Shown here in pieces: positions 38,557 to 51,740 of a stretch of DNA of 64,000 nt (position 1 is the stretch's first letter; every line of letters starts with the position of its first letter). Under the pieces are notes generated by a model, which did no database searches, was not told the origin of the DNA, and saw only the letters and a list, made by a program, of their open reading frames with translations. Both the position numbers and the translations under genes were made by a program. Source of the DNA: Aphelocoma coerulescens (Eukaryota; Chordata; Aves; Passeriformes; Corvidae); assembly GCF_041296385.1 (NCBI RefSeq), contig NW_027183515.1, positions 310,001 through 374,000 of the forward strand, read 5' to 3'.

Positions 38557-40824
38557 GGCAGTCACGGCCTGGAGCAGGGCTGCTCCCGGGGGACAGCCTG
38601 GGGCAGGAGGCTGCTGGAGATTCATTCCCCACACTCCTTGTCATGAGGTGCTCAGAGTGATTGGAAAGGCTGTTGGCAGCAGGCAGTTCTCTGGGTTCAA
38701 GCTGTGGAGCTGTCAGCGGGAATGCAAAGGCCAAGCTGGTGAGCCTTTTGTCCTGGTGCCTTTAGTGTGTGAGCAGTCCCTGGTGCCGTTGTCTTTGGAT
38801 CCTGAGTGTGGGAGAGGCAAGGCTTAGGATGGTGCGTAGAGCTGAGAAGGAAAGTGCCGAGAGCAGCGTGTGTGCTGCTGCTTTGAGGGGTGCAGTTGAA
38901 GTTGTAGGCAGCAAGAGCTTTCTCAGCTGGCCCTTTTGTGAGCTCTGCTTTTGCCAGATGACTTCCATCTTACCCTCTTACCATCTTAGCCTCTCATTTT
39001 TGCATATCCCAAACCCCCTTCCAAACATCCAGCAGCTGCTTGTAAAGAAGAAGTCCTAGAACAAAAAGCCAGTGCTGCCTTTCATAGCCCCTTTGCTGTC
39101 TATGAAGTAGAGGAAAGAAGCTAGTGAGACGCACTTTCTTTCTCAACTCCATAGAGCGCATCCTTCTCTCAAGGTGGCAGAGTCCTTGGCGGAAGTGAAG
39201 CATCTGCAGCTGCAGTTCAGACTGAGAGATGTGCCAGGACAGGAAACATTTGCTGACCTTCCCTGTTCCCTGTGCAACATGATTCTCGCATCCCAGTCAC
39301 TTTCACATACCTTCGGTATCCCTGAGTCCAAGCAGCTAAAGCTCACAGAGACAGAAGTGTCAGGAAGGAAAACGTTCCAAAAGCACCCCCTTCTCTTATC
39401 AGCATATAAATTGTGCACAACAGGCTGCGGCACCGAACCTTCCTTCTCAGATAGACATGCCATCACACTTTTCACTCTTGCAGCTCGGTTGAAAAGCTCC
39501 AGCAGCTGCTCCCGCAATAGCAAAAGGTTCTAGAAGTGAAAGCCAGTTTGGGGCTGCACCTTCTCCTTGCCGCATGTAAGCCACACCAAACTCCCTGATG
39601 CACTCTGTCCTCCCCTTCTCAAAGGAGTAGACGGTGGCATCAGGACACACCTGTGTCCCAGCAGCTGGGTGCCCAGCCGGGAGCAGGAGCAGGGCTGGGG
39701 CTGCTCCCAAAGTTGCCCCGCCCCAATGCCAGAGCCGGACATATGCTGAGGGGGGGCTGGATCAGGCTTTATTGTCCAGCTGCATGCCAGGAGTGAGCAC
39801 AAAATCTACCTGCATTCTCTGCAGCATGCCATCCTGGAGCAGAGCCATTGCCAAAGGAAGCCGTCAGCCCGTGCCAAGCCAGTGCCGGAGTGGGATCCTA
39901 GCAGCACCTGTGGAAGCCGGGAGAGAGGAGCCCACCTGGAGCAGGTTCGTGCAGGATTAATCATCCCGTGGCTTCCCACCAGGGTCCTGTTGCTTCCAAA
40001 AGGCCCCACAGTGTCACTGTGGCCCCTCGGTTCCACCAGGTTCCATAGCGTCACTGTGGTGCCCAGGGTTCCGTCAGCTTCGCCAGCATCCCCACGGTCT
40101 GCAGAGCTCCCCGAGCTTCTGTGGTGTCACAGTGGAGGCAGGGTTGCATCAGGTTCCATAGCATCAGCACGGTCTCCAGGGCTCCCAGAGGTTCTGTGGT
40201 GTCACAGTGGAGGCAGGGTTGCATCAGGTTCCATAGCATCACCACAGTCTCCAGGGCTCCCTGAGCTTCTGTGGTGTCACAGTGGAGGCAGGGTTGCATC
40301 AGGTTCCATAGCATCAGCACGGTCTCCAGGGCTCCCAGAGGTTCTGTGGTGTCACAGAGGAGGCAGGGTTGCATCAGGTTCCATAGCATCACCACGGTCT
40401 CCAGGGCTCCAAGAGCTTCTGTGGTGTCACAGAGGAGGCAGGGTTGCATCAGGTTCAATAGCATCAGCACGGTCTCCAGGGCTCCCCTGAGCTTCTGTGG
40501 TGGTGTCACAGAGGAGCCAGGCTTCCTTGTAGTTCCCCAGCATCACAAAGGCTCTCCTGGGAGCCACGGGTCACAAAGCACCGTGGGCTCTGTGCAGCCC
40601 CGCTGTGTCACAATGGCCGCTGGCTTCCACGAGCCCCCGCAGTGTCCCAGTGGGCCCCGTGGCTTTAGGAGTGGGTGGCTGGGAGTTGGTGCCAGCGGCT
40701 GGGGGAGCAGCAGCAGGGACTGTGTGTGGACAGTGCCATGGCCACTTGTGTGGCCACTGGTGTCTCTGTGCCAGGCACAGCCGTGGTGTGTAACACCGGC
40801 TCTGGGTCCTTTGGCTGTGCAGGT
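38557..40824. repeat. Macrosatellite unit 18
   Basis: Last unit of the uniform 2268-bp run, with five minisatellite copies (40117-40492). Carries T at consensus 752, C at 821, C at 1309 and an accacgg fourth copy. Confidence 0.95.
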
Positions 40825-42942
40825 GGCAGTCACGGCCTGGAGCAGGGCTGCTCCCGGGGGACAGCCTGGGGCAGGAGGCTGCTGGAGATTCATTCCCCAC
40901 ACTCCTTGTCATGAGGTGCTCAGAGTGATTGGAAAGGCTGTTGGCAGCAGGCAGTTCTCTGGGTTCAAGCTGTGGAGCTGTCAGCGGGAATGCAAAGGCC
41001 AAGCTGGTGAGCCTTTTGTCCTGGTGCCTTTAGTGTGTGAGCAGTCCCTGGTGCCGTTGTCTTTGGATCCTGAGTGTGGGAGAGGCAAGGCTTAGGATGG
41101 TGCGTAGAGCTGAGAAGGAAAGTGCCGAGAGCAGCGTGTGTGCTGCTGCTTTGAGGGGTGCAGTTGAAGTTGTAGGCAGCAAGAGCTTTCTCAGCTGGCC
41201 CTTTTGTGAGCTCTGCTTTTGCCAGATGACTTCCATCTTACCCTCTTACCATCTTAGCCTCTCATTTTTGCATATCCCAAACCCCCTTCCAAACATCCAG
41301 CAGCTGCTTGTAAAGAAGAAGTCCTAGAACAAAAAGCCAGTGCTGCCTTTCATAGCCCCTTTGCTGTCTATGAAGTAGAGGAAAGAAGCTAGTGAGACGC
41401 ACTTTCTTTCTCAACTCCGTAGAGCGCATCCTTCTCTCAAGGTGGCAGAGTCCTTGGCGGAAGTGAAGCATCTGCAGCTGCAGTTCAGACTGAGAGATGT
41501 GCCAGGACAGGAAACATTTGCTGACCTTCCCTGTTCCCTGTGCAACATGATTCTCGCATCCCAGTCACTTTCACATACCTTCGGTATCCCTGAGTCCAAG
41601 CAGCTAAAGCTCACAGAGACAGAAGTGTCAGGAAGGAAAACGTTGCAAAAGCACCCCCTTCTCTTATCAGCATATAAATTGTGCACAACAGGCTGCGGCA
41701 CCGAACCTTCCTTCTCAGATAGACATGCCATCACACTTTTCACTCTTGCAGCTCGGTTGAAAAGCTCCAGCAGCTGCTCCCGCAATAGCAAAAGGTTCTA
41801 GAAGTGAAAGCCAGTTTGGGGCTGCACCTTCTCCTTGCCGCATGTAAGCCACACCAAACTCCCTGATGCACTCTGTCCTCCCCTTCTCAAAGGAGTAGAC
41901 GGTGGCATCAGGACACACCTGTGTCCCAGCAGCTGGGTGCCCAGCCGGGAGCAGGAGCAGGGCTGGGGCTGCTCCCAAAGTTGCCCCGCCCCAATGCCAG
42001 AGCCGGACATATGCTGAGGGGGGGCTGGATCAGGCTTTATTGTCCAGCTGCATGCCAGGAGTGAGCACAAAATCTACCTGCATTCTCTGCAGCATGCCAT
42101 CCTGGAGCAGAGCCATTGCCAAAGGAAGCCGTCAGCCCGTGCCAAGCCAGTGCCGGAGTGGGATCCTAGCAGCACCTGTGGAAGCCGGGAGAGAGGAGCC
42201 CACCTGGAGCAGGTTTGTGCAGGATTAATCATCCCGTGGCTTCCCACCAGGGTCCTGTTGCTTCCAAAAGGCCCCACAGTGTCACTGTGGCCCCTCGGTT
42301 CCACCAGGTTCCATAGCGTCACTGTGGTGCCCAGGGTTCCGTCAGCTTCGCCAGCATCCCCACGGTCTGCAGAGGTCCCCGAGCTTCTGTGGTGTCACAG
42401 TGGAGGCAGGGTTGCATCAGGTTCCATAGCATCAGCACGGTCTCCAGGGCTCCCAGAGGTTCTGTGGTGTCACAGTGGAGGCAGGGTTGCATCAGGTTCC
42501 ATAGCATCACCACAGTCTCCAGGGCTCCCTGAGCTTCTGTGGTGTCACAGTGGAGGCAGGGTTGCATCAGGTTCCATAGCATCACCACGGTCTCCAGGGC
42601 TCCCCTGAGCTTCTGTGGTGGTGTCACAGAGGAGGCAGGCTTCCTTGTAGTTCCCCAGCATCACAAAGGCTCTCCTGGGAGCCACGGGTCACAAAGCACC
42701 GTGGGCTCTGTGCAGCCCCGCTGTGTCACAATGGCCGCTGGCTTCCACGAGCCCCCGCAGTGTCCCAGTGGGCCCCGTGGCTTTAGGAGTGGGTGGCTGG
42801 GAGTTGGTGCCAGCGGCTGGGGGAGCAGCAGCAGGGACTGTGTGTGGACAGTGCCATGGCCACTTGTGTGGCCACTGGTGTCTCTGTGCCAGGCACAGCC
42901 GTGGTGTGTAACACCGGCTCTGGGTCCTTTGGCTGTGCAGGT
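40825..42942. repeat. Macrosatellite unit 19, 150 bp shorter
   Basis: 2118 bp. Only three minisatellite copies (42385-42610), exactly two fewer than standard. Carries G at consensus 1551 (agaggtcc), a gaggaggcaggc downstream flank, and private changes aactccgtag and caggtttgtgc. Unit 20 shares the deletion and flank variants. Confidence 0.95.
42385..42610. repeat. Minisatellite contracted to three copies (unit 19)
   Basis: Copies begin at 42385, 42460 and 42535. The last passes directly into the cccctgagc terminal flank. Two copies (150 bp) are missing against the standard unit, which equals one dimer of the alternating variants. The same contraction occurs at 44503-44728. Confidence 0.94.
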
Positions 42943-45060
42943 GGCAGTCACGGCCTGGAGCAGGGCTGCTCCCGGGGGACAGCCTGGGGCAGGAGGCTGC
43001 TGGAGATTCATTCCCCACACTCCTTGTCATGAGGTGCTCAGAGTGATTGGAAAGGCTGTTGGCAGCAGGCAGTTCTCTGGGTTCAAGCTGTGGAGCTGTC
43101 AGCGGGAATGCAAAGGCCAAGCTGGTGAGCCTTTTGTCCTGGTGCCTTTAGTGTGTGAGCAGTCCCTGGTGCCGTTGTCTTTGGATCCTGAGTGTGGGAG
43201 AGGCAAGGCTTAGGATGGTGCGTAGAGCTGAGAAGGAAAGTGCCGAGAGCAGCGTGTGTGCTGCTGCTTTGAGGGGTGCAGTTGAAGTTGTAGGCAGCAA
43301 GAGCTTTCTCAGCTGGCCCTTTTGTGAGCTCTGCTTTTGCCAGATGACTTCCATCTTACCCTCTTACCATCTTAGCCTCTCATTTTTGCATATCCCAAAC
43401 CCCCTTCCAAACATCCAGCAGCTGCTTGTAAAGAAGAAGTCCTAGAACAAAAAGCCAGTGCTGCCTTTCATAGCCCCTTTGCTGTCTATGAAGTAGAGGA
43501 AAGAAGCTAGTGAGACGCACTTTCTTTCTCAACTCCATAGAGCGCATCCTTCTCTCAAGGTGGCAGAGTCCTTGGCGGAAGTGAAGCATCTGCAGCTGCA
43601 GTTCAGACTGAGAGATGTGCCAGGACAGGAAACATTTGCTGACCTTCCCTGTTCCCTGTGCAACATGATTCTCGCATCCCAGTCACTTTCACATACCTTC
43701 GGTATCCCTGAGTCCAAGCAGCTAAAGCTCACAGAGACAGAAGTGTCAGGAAGGAAAACGTTGCAAAAGCACCCCCTTCTCTTATCAGCATATAAATTGT
43801 GCACAACAGGCTGCGGCACCGAACCTTCCTTCTCAGATAGACATGCCATCACACTTTTCACTCTTGCAGCTCGGTTGAAAAGCTCCAGCAGCTGCTCCCG
43901 CAATAGCAAAAGGTTCTAGAAGTGAAAGCCAGTTTGGGGCTGCACCTTCTCCTTGCCGCATGTAAGCCACACCAAACTCCCTGATGCACTCTGTCCTCCC
44001 CTTCTCAAAGGAGTAGACGGTGGCATCAGGACACACCTGTGTCCCAGCAGCTGGGTGCCCAGCCGGGAGCAGGAGCAGGGCTGGGGCTGCTCCCAAAGTT
44101 GCCCCGCCCCAATGCCAGAGCCGGACATATGCTGAGGGGGGGCTGGATCAGGCTTTATTGTCCAGCTGCATGCCAGGAGTGAGCACAAAATCTACCTGCA
44201 TTCTCTGCAGCATGCCATCCTGGAGCAGAGCCATTGCCAAAGGAAGCCGTCAGCCCGTGCCAAGCCAGTGCCGGAGTGGGATCCTAGCAGCACCTGTGGA
44301 AGCCGGGAGAGAGGAGCCCACCTGGAGCAGGTTCGTGCAGGATTAATCATCCCGTGGCTTCCCACCAGGGTCCTGTTGCTTCCAAAAGGCCCCACAGTGT
44401 CACTGTGGCCCCTCGGTTCCACCAGGTTCCATAGCGTCACTGTGGTGCCCAGGGTTCCGTCAGCTTCGCCAGCATCCCCACGGTCTGCAGAGGTCCCCGA
44501 GCTTCTGTGGTGTCACAGTGGAGGCAGGGTTGCATCAGGTTCCATAGCATCAGCACGGTCTCCAGGGCTCCCAGAGGTTCTGTGGTGTCACAGTGGAGGC
44601 AGGGTTGCATCAGGTTCCATAGCATCACCACAGTCTCCAGGGCTCCCTGAGCTTCTGTGGTGTCACAGTGGAGGCAGGGTTGCATCAGGTTCCATAGCAT
44701 CACCACGGTCTCCAGGGCTCCCCTGAGCTTCTGTGGTGGTGTCACAGAGGAGGCAGGCTTCCTTGTAGTTCCCCAGCATCACAAAGGCTCTCCTGGGAGC
44801 CACGGGTCACAAAGCACCGTGGGCTCTGTGCAGCCCCGCTGTGTCACAATGGCCGCTGGCTTCCACGAGCCCCCGCAGTGTCCCAGTGGGCCCCGTGGCT
44901 TTAGGAGTGGGTGGCTGGGAGTTGGTGCCAGCGGCTGGGGGAGCAGCAGCAGGGACTGTGTGTGGACAGTGCCATGGCCACTTGTGTGGCCACTGGTGTC
45001 TCTGTGCCAGGCACAGCCGTGGTGTGTAACACCGGCTCTGGGTCCTTTGGCTGTGCAGGT
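42943..45060. repeat. Macrosatellite unit 20, 150 bp shorter
   Basis: 2118 bp. Three minisatellite copies (44503-44728). It shares with unit 19 the G at consensus 1551 and the gaggaggcaggc flank, so one of the pair is probably a recent duplicate of the other. Confidence 0.95.
44503..44728. repeat. Minisatellite contracted to three copies (unit 20)
   Basis: Same three-copy structure as in unit 19, with the same agaggtcc left flank and gaggaggcaggc right flank. Confidence 0.94.
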
Positions 45061-47253
45061 GGCAGTCACGGCCTGGAGCAGGGCTGCTCCCGGGGGACAG
45101 CCTGGGGCAGGAGGCTGCTGGAGATTCATTCCCCACACTCCTTGTCATGAGGTGCTCAGAGTGATTGGAAAGGCTGTTGGCAGCAGGCAGTTCTCTGGGT
45201 TCAAGCTGTGGAGCTGTCAGCGGGAATGCAAAGGCCAAGCTGGTGAGCCTTTTGTCCTGGTGCCTTTAGTGTGTGAGCAGTCCCTGGTGCCATTGTCTTT
45301 GGATCCTGAGTGTGGGAGAGGCAAGGCTTAGGATGGTGCGTAGAGCTGAGAAGGAAAGTGCCGAGAGCAGCGTGTGTGCTGCTGCTTTGAGGGGTGCAGT
45401 TGAAGTTGTAGGCAGCAAGAGCTTTCTCAGCTGGCCCTTTTGTGAGCTCTGCTTTTGCCAGATGACTTCCATCTTACCCTCTTACCATCTTAGCCTCTCA
45501 TTTTTGCATATCCCAAACCCCCTTCCAAACATCCAGCAGCTGCTTGTAAAGAAGAAGTCCTAGAACAAAAAGCCAGTGCTGCCTTTCATAGCCCCTTTGC
45601 TGTCTATGAAGTAGAGGAAAGAAGCTAGTGAGACGCACTTTCTTTCTCAACTCCATAGAGCGCATCCTTCTCTCAAGGTGGCAGAGTCCTTGGCGGAAGT
45701 GAAGCATCTGCAGCTGCAGTTCAGACTGAGAGATGTGCCAGGACAGGAAACATTTGCTGACCTTCCCTGTTCCCTGTGCAACATGATTCTCGCATCCCAG
45801 TCACTTTCACATACCTTCGGTATCCCTGAGTCCAAGCAGCTAAAGCTCACAGAGACAGAAGTGTCAGGAAGGAAAACGTTGCAAAAGCACCCCCTTCTCT
45901 TATCAGCATATAAATTGTGCACAACAGGCTGCGGCACCGAACCTTCCTTCTCAGATAGACATGCCATCACACTTTTCACTCTTGCAGCTCGGTTGAAAAG
46001 CTCCAGCAGCTGCTCCCGCAATAGCAAAAGGTTCTAGAAGTGAAAGCCAGTTTGGGGCTGCACCTTCTCCTTGCCGCATGTAAGCCACACCAAACTCCCT
46101 GATGCACTCTGTCCTCCCCTTCTCAAAGGAGTAGACGGTGGCATCAGGACACACCTGTGTCCCAGCAGCTGGGTGCCCAGCCGGGAGCAGGAGCAGGGCT
46201 GGGGCTGCTCCCAAAGTTGCCCCGCCCCAATGCCAGAGCCGGACATATGCTGAGGGGGGGCTGGATCAGGCTTTATTGTCCAGCTGCATGCCAGGAGTGA
46301 GCACAAAATCTACCTGCATTCTCTGCAGCATGCCATCCTGGAGCAGAGCCATTGCCAAAGGAAGCCGTCAGCCCGTGCCAAGCCAGTGCCGGAGTGGGAT
46401 CCTAGCAGCACCTGTGGAAGCCGGGAGAGAGGAGCCCACCTGGAGCAGGTTCGTGCAGGATTAATCATCCCGTGGCTTCCCACCAGGGTCCTGTTGCTTC
46501 CAAAAGGCCCCACAGTGTCACTGTGGCCCCTCGGTTCCACCAGGTTCCATAGCGTCACTGTGGTGCCCAGGGTTCCGTCAGCTTCGCCAGCATCCCCACG
46601 GTCTGCAGAGGTCCCCGAGCTTCTGTGGTGTCACAGTGGAGGCAGGGTTGCATCAGGTTCCATAGCATCAGCACGGTCTCCAGGGCTCCCAGAGGTTCTG
46701 TGGTGTCACAGTGGAGGCAGGGTTGCATCAGGTTCCATAGCATCACCACAGTCTCCAGGGCTCCCTGAGCTTCTGTGGTGTCACAGTGGAGGCAGGGTTG
46801 CATCAGGTTCCATAGCATCACCACGGTCTCCAGGGCTCCCAGAGGTTCTGTGGTGTCACAGTGGAGGCAGGGTTGCATCAGGTTCCATAGCATCACCACG
46901 GTCTCCAGGGCTCCCCTGAGCTTCTGTGGTGGTGTCACAGAGGAGCCAGGCTTCCTTGTAGTTCCCCAGCATCACAAAGGCTCTCCTGGGAGCCACGGGT
47001 CACAAAGCACCGTGGGCTCTGTGCAGCCCCGCTGTGTCACAATGGCCGCTGGCTTCCACGAGCCCCCGCAGTGTCCCAGTGGGCCCCGTAGCTTTAGGAG
47101 TGGGTGGCTGGGAGTTGGTGCCAGCGGCTGGGGGAGCAGCAGCAGGGACTGTGTGTGGACAGTGCCATGGCCACTTGTGTGGCCACTGGTGTCTCTGTGC
47201 CAGGCACAGCCGTGGTGTGTAACACCGGCTCTGGGTCCTTTGGCTGTGCAGGT
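45061..47253. repeat. Macrosatellite unit 21, 75 bp shorter
   Basis: 2193 bp. Four minisatellite copies (46621-46921). It keeps agaggtcc at consensus 1551 like units 19-20 and has cccgtagc like unit 22, linking the two pairs. It has a private tgccattgtc near consensus 232. Confidence 0.95.
46621..46921. repeat. Minisatellite with four copies (unit 21)
   Basis: Four copies. All carry the cacagtggagg core, and the last three have accac-type tails, unlike the mixed cacagtgg/cacagagg order in standard units. This suggests a re-expansion from a three-copy array like that of units 19-20. Confidence 0.9.
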
Positions 47254-49446
47254 GGCAGTCACGGCCTGGAGCAGGGCTGCTCCCGGGGGACAGCCTGGGG
47301 CAGGAGGCTGCTGGAGATTCATTCCCCACACTCCTTGTCATGAGGTGCTCAGAGTGATTGGAAAGGCTGTTGGCAGCAGGCAGTTCTCTGGGTTCAAGCT
47401 GTGGAGCTGTCAGCGGGAATGCAAAGGCCAAGCTGGTGAGCCTTTTGTCCTGGTGCCTTTAGTGTGTGAGCAGTCCCTGGTGCCGTTGTCTTTGGATCCT
47501 GAGTGTGGGAGAGGCAAGGCTTAGGATGGTGCGTAGAGCTGAGAAGGAAAGTGCCGAGAGCAGCGTGTGTGCTGCTGCTTTGAGGGGTGCAGTTGAAGTT
47601 GTAGGCAGCAAGAGCTTTCTCAGCTGGCCCTTTTGTGAGCTCTGCTTTTGCCAGATGACTTCCATCTTACCCTCTTACCATCTTAGCCTCTCATTTTTGC
47701 ATATCCCAAACCCCCTTCCAAACATCCAGCAGCTGCTTGTAAAGAAGAAGTCCTAGAACAAAAAGCCAGTGCTGCCTTTCATAGCCCCTTTGCTGTCTAT
47801 GAAGTAGAGGAAAGAAGCTAGTGAGACGCACTTTCTTTCTCAACTCCATAGAGCGCATCCTTCTCTCAAGGTGGCAGAGTCCTTGGCGGAAGTGAAGCAT
47901 CTGCAGCTGCAGTTCAGACTGAGAGATGTGCCAGGACAGGAAACATTTGCTGACCTTCCCTGTTCCCTGTGCAACATGATTCTCGCATCCCAGTCACTTT
48001 CACATACCTTCGGTATCCCTGAGTCCAAGCAGCTAAAGCTCACAGAGACAGAAGTGTCAGGAAGGGAAACGTTCCAAAAGCACCCCCTTCTCTTATCAGC
48101 ATATAAATTGTGCACAACAGGCTGCGGCACCGAACCTTTCTTCTCAGATAGACATGCCATCACACTTTTCACTCTTGCAGCTCGGTTGAAAAGCTCCAGC
48201 AGCTGCTCCCGCAATAGCAAAAGGTTCTAGAAGTGAAAGCCAGTTTGGGGCTGCACCTTCTCCTTGCCGCATGTAAGCCACACCAAACTCCCTGATGCAC
48301 TCTGTCCTCCCCTTCTCAAAGGAGTAGACGGTGGCATCAGGACACACCTGTGTCCCAGCAGCTGGGTGCCCAGCCGGGAGCAGGAGCAGGGCTGGGGCTG
48401 CTCCCAAAGTTGCCCCGCCCCAATGCCAGAGCCGGACATATGCTGAGGGGGGGCTGGATCAGGCTTTATTGTCCAGCTGCATGCCAGGAGTGAGCACAAA
48501 ATCTACCTGCATTCTCTGCAGCATGCCATCCTGGAGCAGAGCCATTGCCAAAGGAAGCCGTGAGCCCGTGCCAAGCCAGTGCCGGAGTGGGATCCTAGCA
48601 GCACCTGTGGAAGCCGGGAGAGAGGAGCCCACCTGGAGCAGGTTCGTGCAGGATTAATCATCCCGTGGCTTCCCACCAGGGTCCTGTTGCTTCCAAAAGG
48701 CCCCACAGTGTCACTGTGGCCCCTCGGTTCCACCAGGTTCCATAGCGTCACTGTGGTGCCCAGGGTTCCGTCAGCTTCGCCAGCATCCCCACGGTCTGCA
48801 GAGCTCCCCGAGCTTCTGTGGTGTCACAGTGGAGGCAGGGTTGCATCAGGTTCCATAGCATCAGCACGGTCTCCAGGGCTCCCAGAGGTTCTGTGGTGTC
48901 ACAGTGGAGGCAGGGTTGCATCAGGTTCCATAGCATCACCACAGTCTCCAGGGCTCCCTGAGCTTCTGTGGTGTCACAGTGGAGGCAGGGTTGCATCAGG
49001 TTCCATAGCATCAGCACGGTCTCCAGGGCTCCCAGAGGTTCTGTGGTGTCACAGAGGAGGCAGGGTTGCATCAGGTTCCATAGCATCAGCACGGTCTCCA
49101 GGGCTCCCCTGAGCTTCTGTGGTGGTGTCACAGAGGAGCCAGGCTTCCTTGTAGTTCCCCAGCATCACAAAGGCTCTCCTGGGAGCCACGGGTCACAAAG
49201 CACCGTGGGCTCTGTGCAGCCCCGCTGTGTCACAATGGCCGCTGGCTTCCACGAGCCCCCGCAGTGTCCCAGTGGGCCCCGTAGCTTTAGGAGTGGGTGG
49301 CTGGGAGTTGGTGCCAGCGGCTGGGGGAGCAGCAGCAGGGACTGTGTGTGGACAGTGCCATGGCCACTTGTGTGGCCACTGGTGTCTCTGTGCCAGGCAC
49401 AGCCGTGGTGTGTAACACCGGCTCTGGGTCCTTTGGCTGTGCAGGT
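47254..49446. repeat. Macrosatellite unit 22, 75 bp shorter
   Basis: 2193 bp. Four minisatellite copies (48814-49114). Carries gaagggaaacgttcc (G at consensus 813, C at 821), shared only with unit 26, a private cctttcttctc, G at 1309, and the cccgtagc state shared with unit 21. Confidence 0.95.
48814..49114. repeat. Minisatellite with four copies (unit 22)
   Basis: Four copies in the standard order of the first four, with the fifth (the one that ends in ggttcaatagc in standard units) missing. It is an independent contraction from that of units 19-21. Confidence 0.9.
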
Positions 49447-51434
49447 GGCAGTCACGGCCTGGAGCAGGGCTGCTCCCGGGGGACAGCCTGGGGCAGGAGG
49501 CTGCTGGAGATTCATTCCCCACACTCCTTGTCATGAGGTGCTCAGAGTGATTGGAAAGGCTGTTGGCAGCAGGCAGTTCTCTGGGTTCAAGCTGTGGAGC
49601 TGTCAGCGGGAATGCAAAGGCCAAGCTGGTGAGCCTTTTGTCCTGGTGCCTTTAGTGTGTGAGCAGTCCCTGGTGCCGTTGTCTTTGGATCCTGAGTGTG
49701 GGAGAGGCAAGGCTTAGGATGGTGCGTAGAGCTGAGAAGGAAAGTGCCGAGAGCAGCGTGTGTGCTGCTGCTTTGAGGGGTGCAGTTGAAGTTGTAGGCA
49801 GCAAGAGCTTTCTCAGCTGGCCCTTTTGTGAGCTCTGCTTTTGCCAGATGACTTCCATCTTACCCTCTTACCATCTTAGCCTCTCATTTTTGCATATCCC
49901 AAACCCCCTTCCAAACATCCAGCAGCTGCTTGTAAAGAAGAAGTCCTAGAACAAAAAGCCAGTGCTGCCTTTCATAGCCCCTTTGCTGTCTATGAAGTAG
50001 AGGAAAGAAGCTAGTGAGACGCACTTTCTTTCTCAACTCCATAGAGCGCATCCTTCTCTCAAGGTGGCAGAGTCCTTGGCGGAAGTGAAGCATCTGCAGC
50101 TGCAGTTCAGACTGAGAGATGTGCCAGGACAGGAAACATTTGCTGACCTTCCCTGTTCCCTGTGCAACATGATTCTCGCATCCCAGTCACTTTCACATAC
50201 CTTCGGTATCCCTGAGTCCAAGCAGCTAAAGCTCACAGAGACAGAAGTGTCAGGAAGGAAAACGTTGCAAAAGCACCCCCTTCTCTTATCAGCATATAAA
50301 TTGTGCACAACAGGCTGCGGCACCGAACCTTCCTTCTCAGATAGACATGCCATCACACTTTTCACTCTTGCAGCTCGGTTGAAAAGCTCCAGCAGCTGCT
50401 CCCGCAATAGCAAAAGGTTCTAGAAGTGAAAGCCAGTTTGGGGCTGCACCTTCTCCTTGCCGCATGTAAGCCACACCAAACTCCCTGATGCACTCTGTCC
50501 TCCCCTTCTCAAAGGAGTAGACGGTGGCATCAGGACACACCTGTGTCCCAGCAGCTGGGTGCCCAGCCGGGAGCAGGAGCAGGGCTGGGGCTGCTCCCAA
50601 AGTTGCCCCGCCCCAATGCCAGAGCCGGACATATGCTGAGGGGGGGCTGGATCAGGCTTTATTGTCCAGCTGCATGCCAGGAGTGAGCACAAAATCTACC
50701 TGCATTCTCTGCAGCATGCCATCCTGGAGCAGAGCCATTGCCAAAGGAAGCCGTGAGCCCGTGCCAAGCCAGTGCCGGAGTGGGATCCTAGCAGCACCTG
50801 TGGAAGCCGGGAGAGAGGAGCCCACCTGGAGCAGGTTCGTGCAGGATTAATCATCCCGTGGCTTCCCACCAGGGTCCTGTTGCTTCCAAAAGGCCCCACA
50901 GTGTCACTGTGGCCCCTCGGTTCCACCAGGTTCCATAGCGTCACTGTGGTGCCCAGGGTTCCGTCAGCTTCGCCAGCATCCCCACGGTCTGCAGAGCTCC
51001 CCGAGCTTCTGTGGTGTCACAGTGGAGGCAGGGTTGCATCAGGTTCCATAGCATCAGCACGGTCTCCAGGGCTCCCAGAGGTTCTGTGGTGTCACAGTGG
51101 AGGCAGGGTTGCATCAGGTTCCATAGCATCACCACAGTCTCCAGGGCTCCCTGAGCTTCTGTGGTGTCACAGTGGAGGCAGGGTTGCATCAGGTTCCATA
51201 GCATCAGCACGGTCTCCAGGGCTCCCAGAGGTTCTGTGGTGTCACAGAGGAGGCAGGGTTGCATCAGGTTCCATAGCATCACCACGGTCTCCAGGGCTCC
51301 AAGAGCTTCTGTGGTGTCACAGAGGAGGCAGGGTTGCATCAGGTTCAATAGCATCAGCACGGTCTCCAGGGCTCCCCTGAGCTTCTGTGGTGGTGTCACA
51401 GAGGAGCCAGGCTTCCTTGTAGTTCCCCAGCATC

Positions 51435-51439
51435 ACAAA
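51435..51439. repeat. Target-site duplication, left copy (ACAAA)
   Basis: The five bases immediately before the LTR match the five after the other LTR (57542-57546). Uninterrupted units read catcacaaaggctc at this place, so ACAAA was single before insertion. Confidence 0.95.
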
Positions 51440-51547
51440 TGTCGAAATTGATGGCGATGATGGTGATGAGGGTGTGGGTTCGGTCGGGCCCGGCTGGAGA
51501 TGGACGGCGACGAGAGATCTCTATAAGCAGGTCTTTGGAGCATGCAG

Positions 51548-51553
51548 TTTATT
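51548..51553 (-). promoter_or_regulatory. LTR poly(A) signal (3' LTR)
   Basis: tttatt on the plus strand gives AATAAA in the proviral sense, about 110 nt before the LTR end. This is a fitting place for the R/U5 polyadenylation signal. Confidence 0.7.
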
Positions 51554-51740
51554 GCAGAGGGCGTGGGTACAGGGGCACTGCTTAGAGCTGCCAGCTGCAG
51601 CTCCAAGCAGGCCCAAGGTGTAAGAGAGGGAGAGAGAGTGAGCGAGAGAGCTAGAGCAAGAGGCTGAGAGCTAAGAGTGTAAAGAGCAAGAGAGACAAAC
51701 TAAGAGGAGAGCTGAATTAAGAGGAAGAAGAAGAGCAAGA

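Larger units (their letters stand above)
1..51439. repeat. Macrosatellite array, left block (units 1-23a)
   Basis: Head-to-tail tandem array with a 2268-bp period. The same sequence, beginning ggcagtcacggcctggag, recurs at 1, 2269, 4537 and so on in exact 2268-bp steps to 40825, then at 42943, 45061, 47254 and 49447. Units are nearly identical and differ at scattered single bases. Each has a unique-sequence portion (consensus 1-1440 and 2000-2268) and a minisatellite portion (about 1440-2000). I recognise no known satellite, transposon or cellular gene in it. Reading frames on both strands overlap one another, mostly start at GTG, TTG or CTG rather than ATG, and change amino acids freely between copies, so I annotate none as a gene. 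Confidence 0.98.

Noticed and set aside
1..40824. Fixed higher-order repeat made of several 2268-bp units
   Set aside because: Markers at consensus 19, 31, 32, 763, 821, 1309, 1349, 1592 and 1868 do not recur with a constant multi-unit period. They are shuffled, which fits conversion or exchange better.
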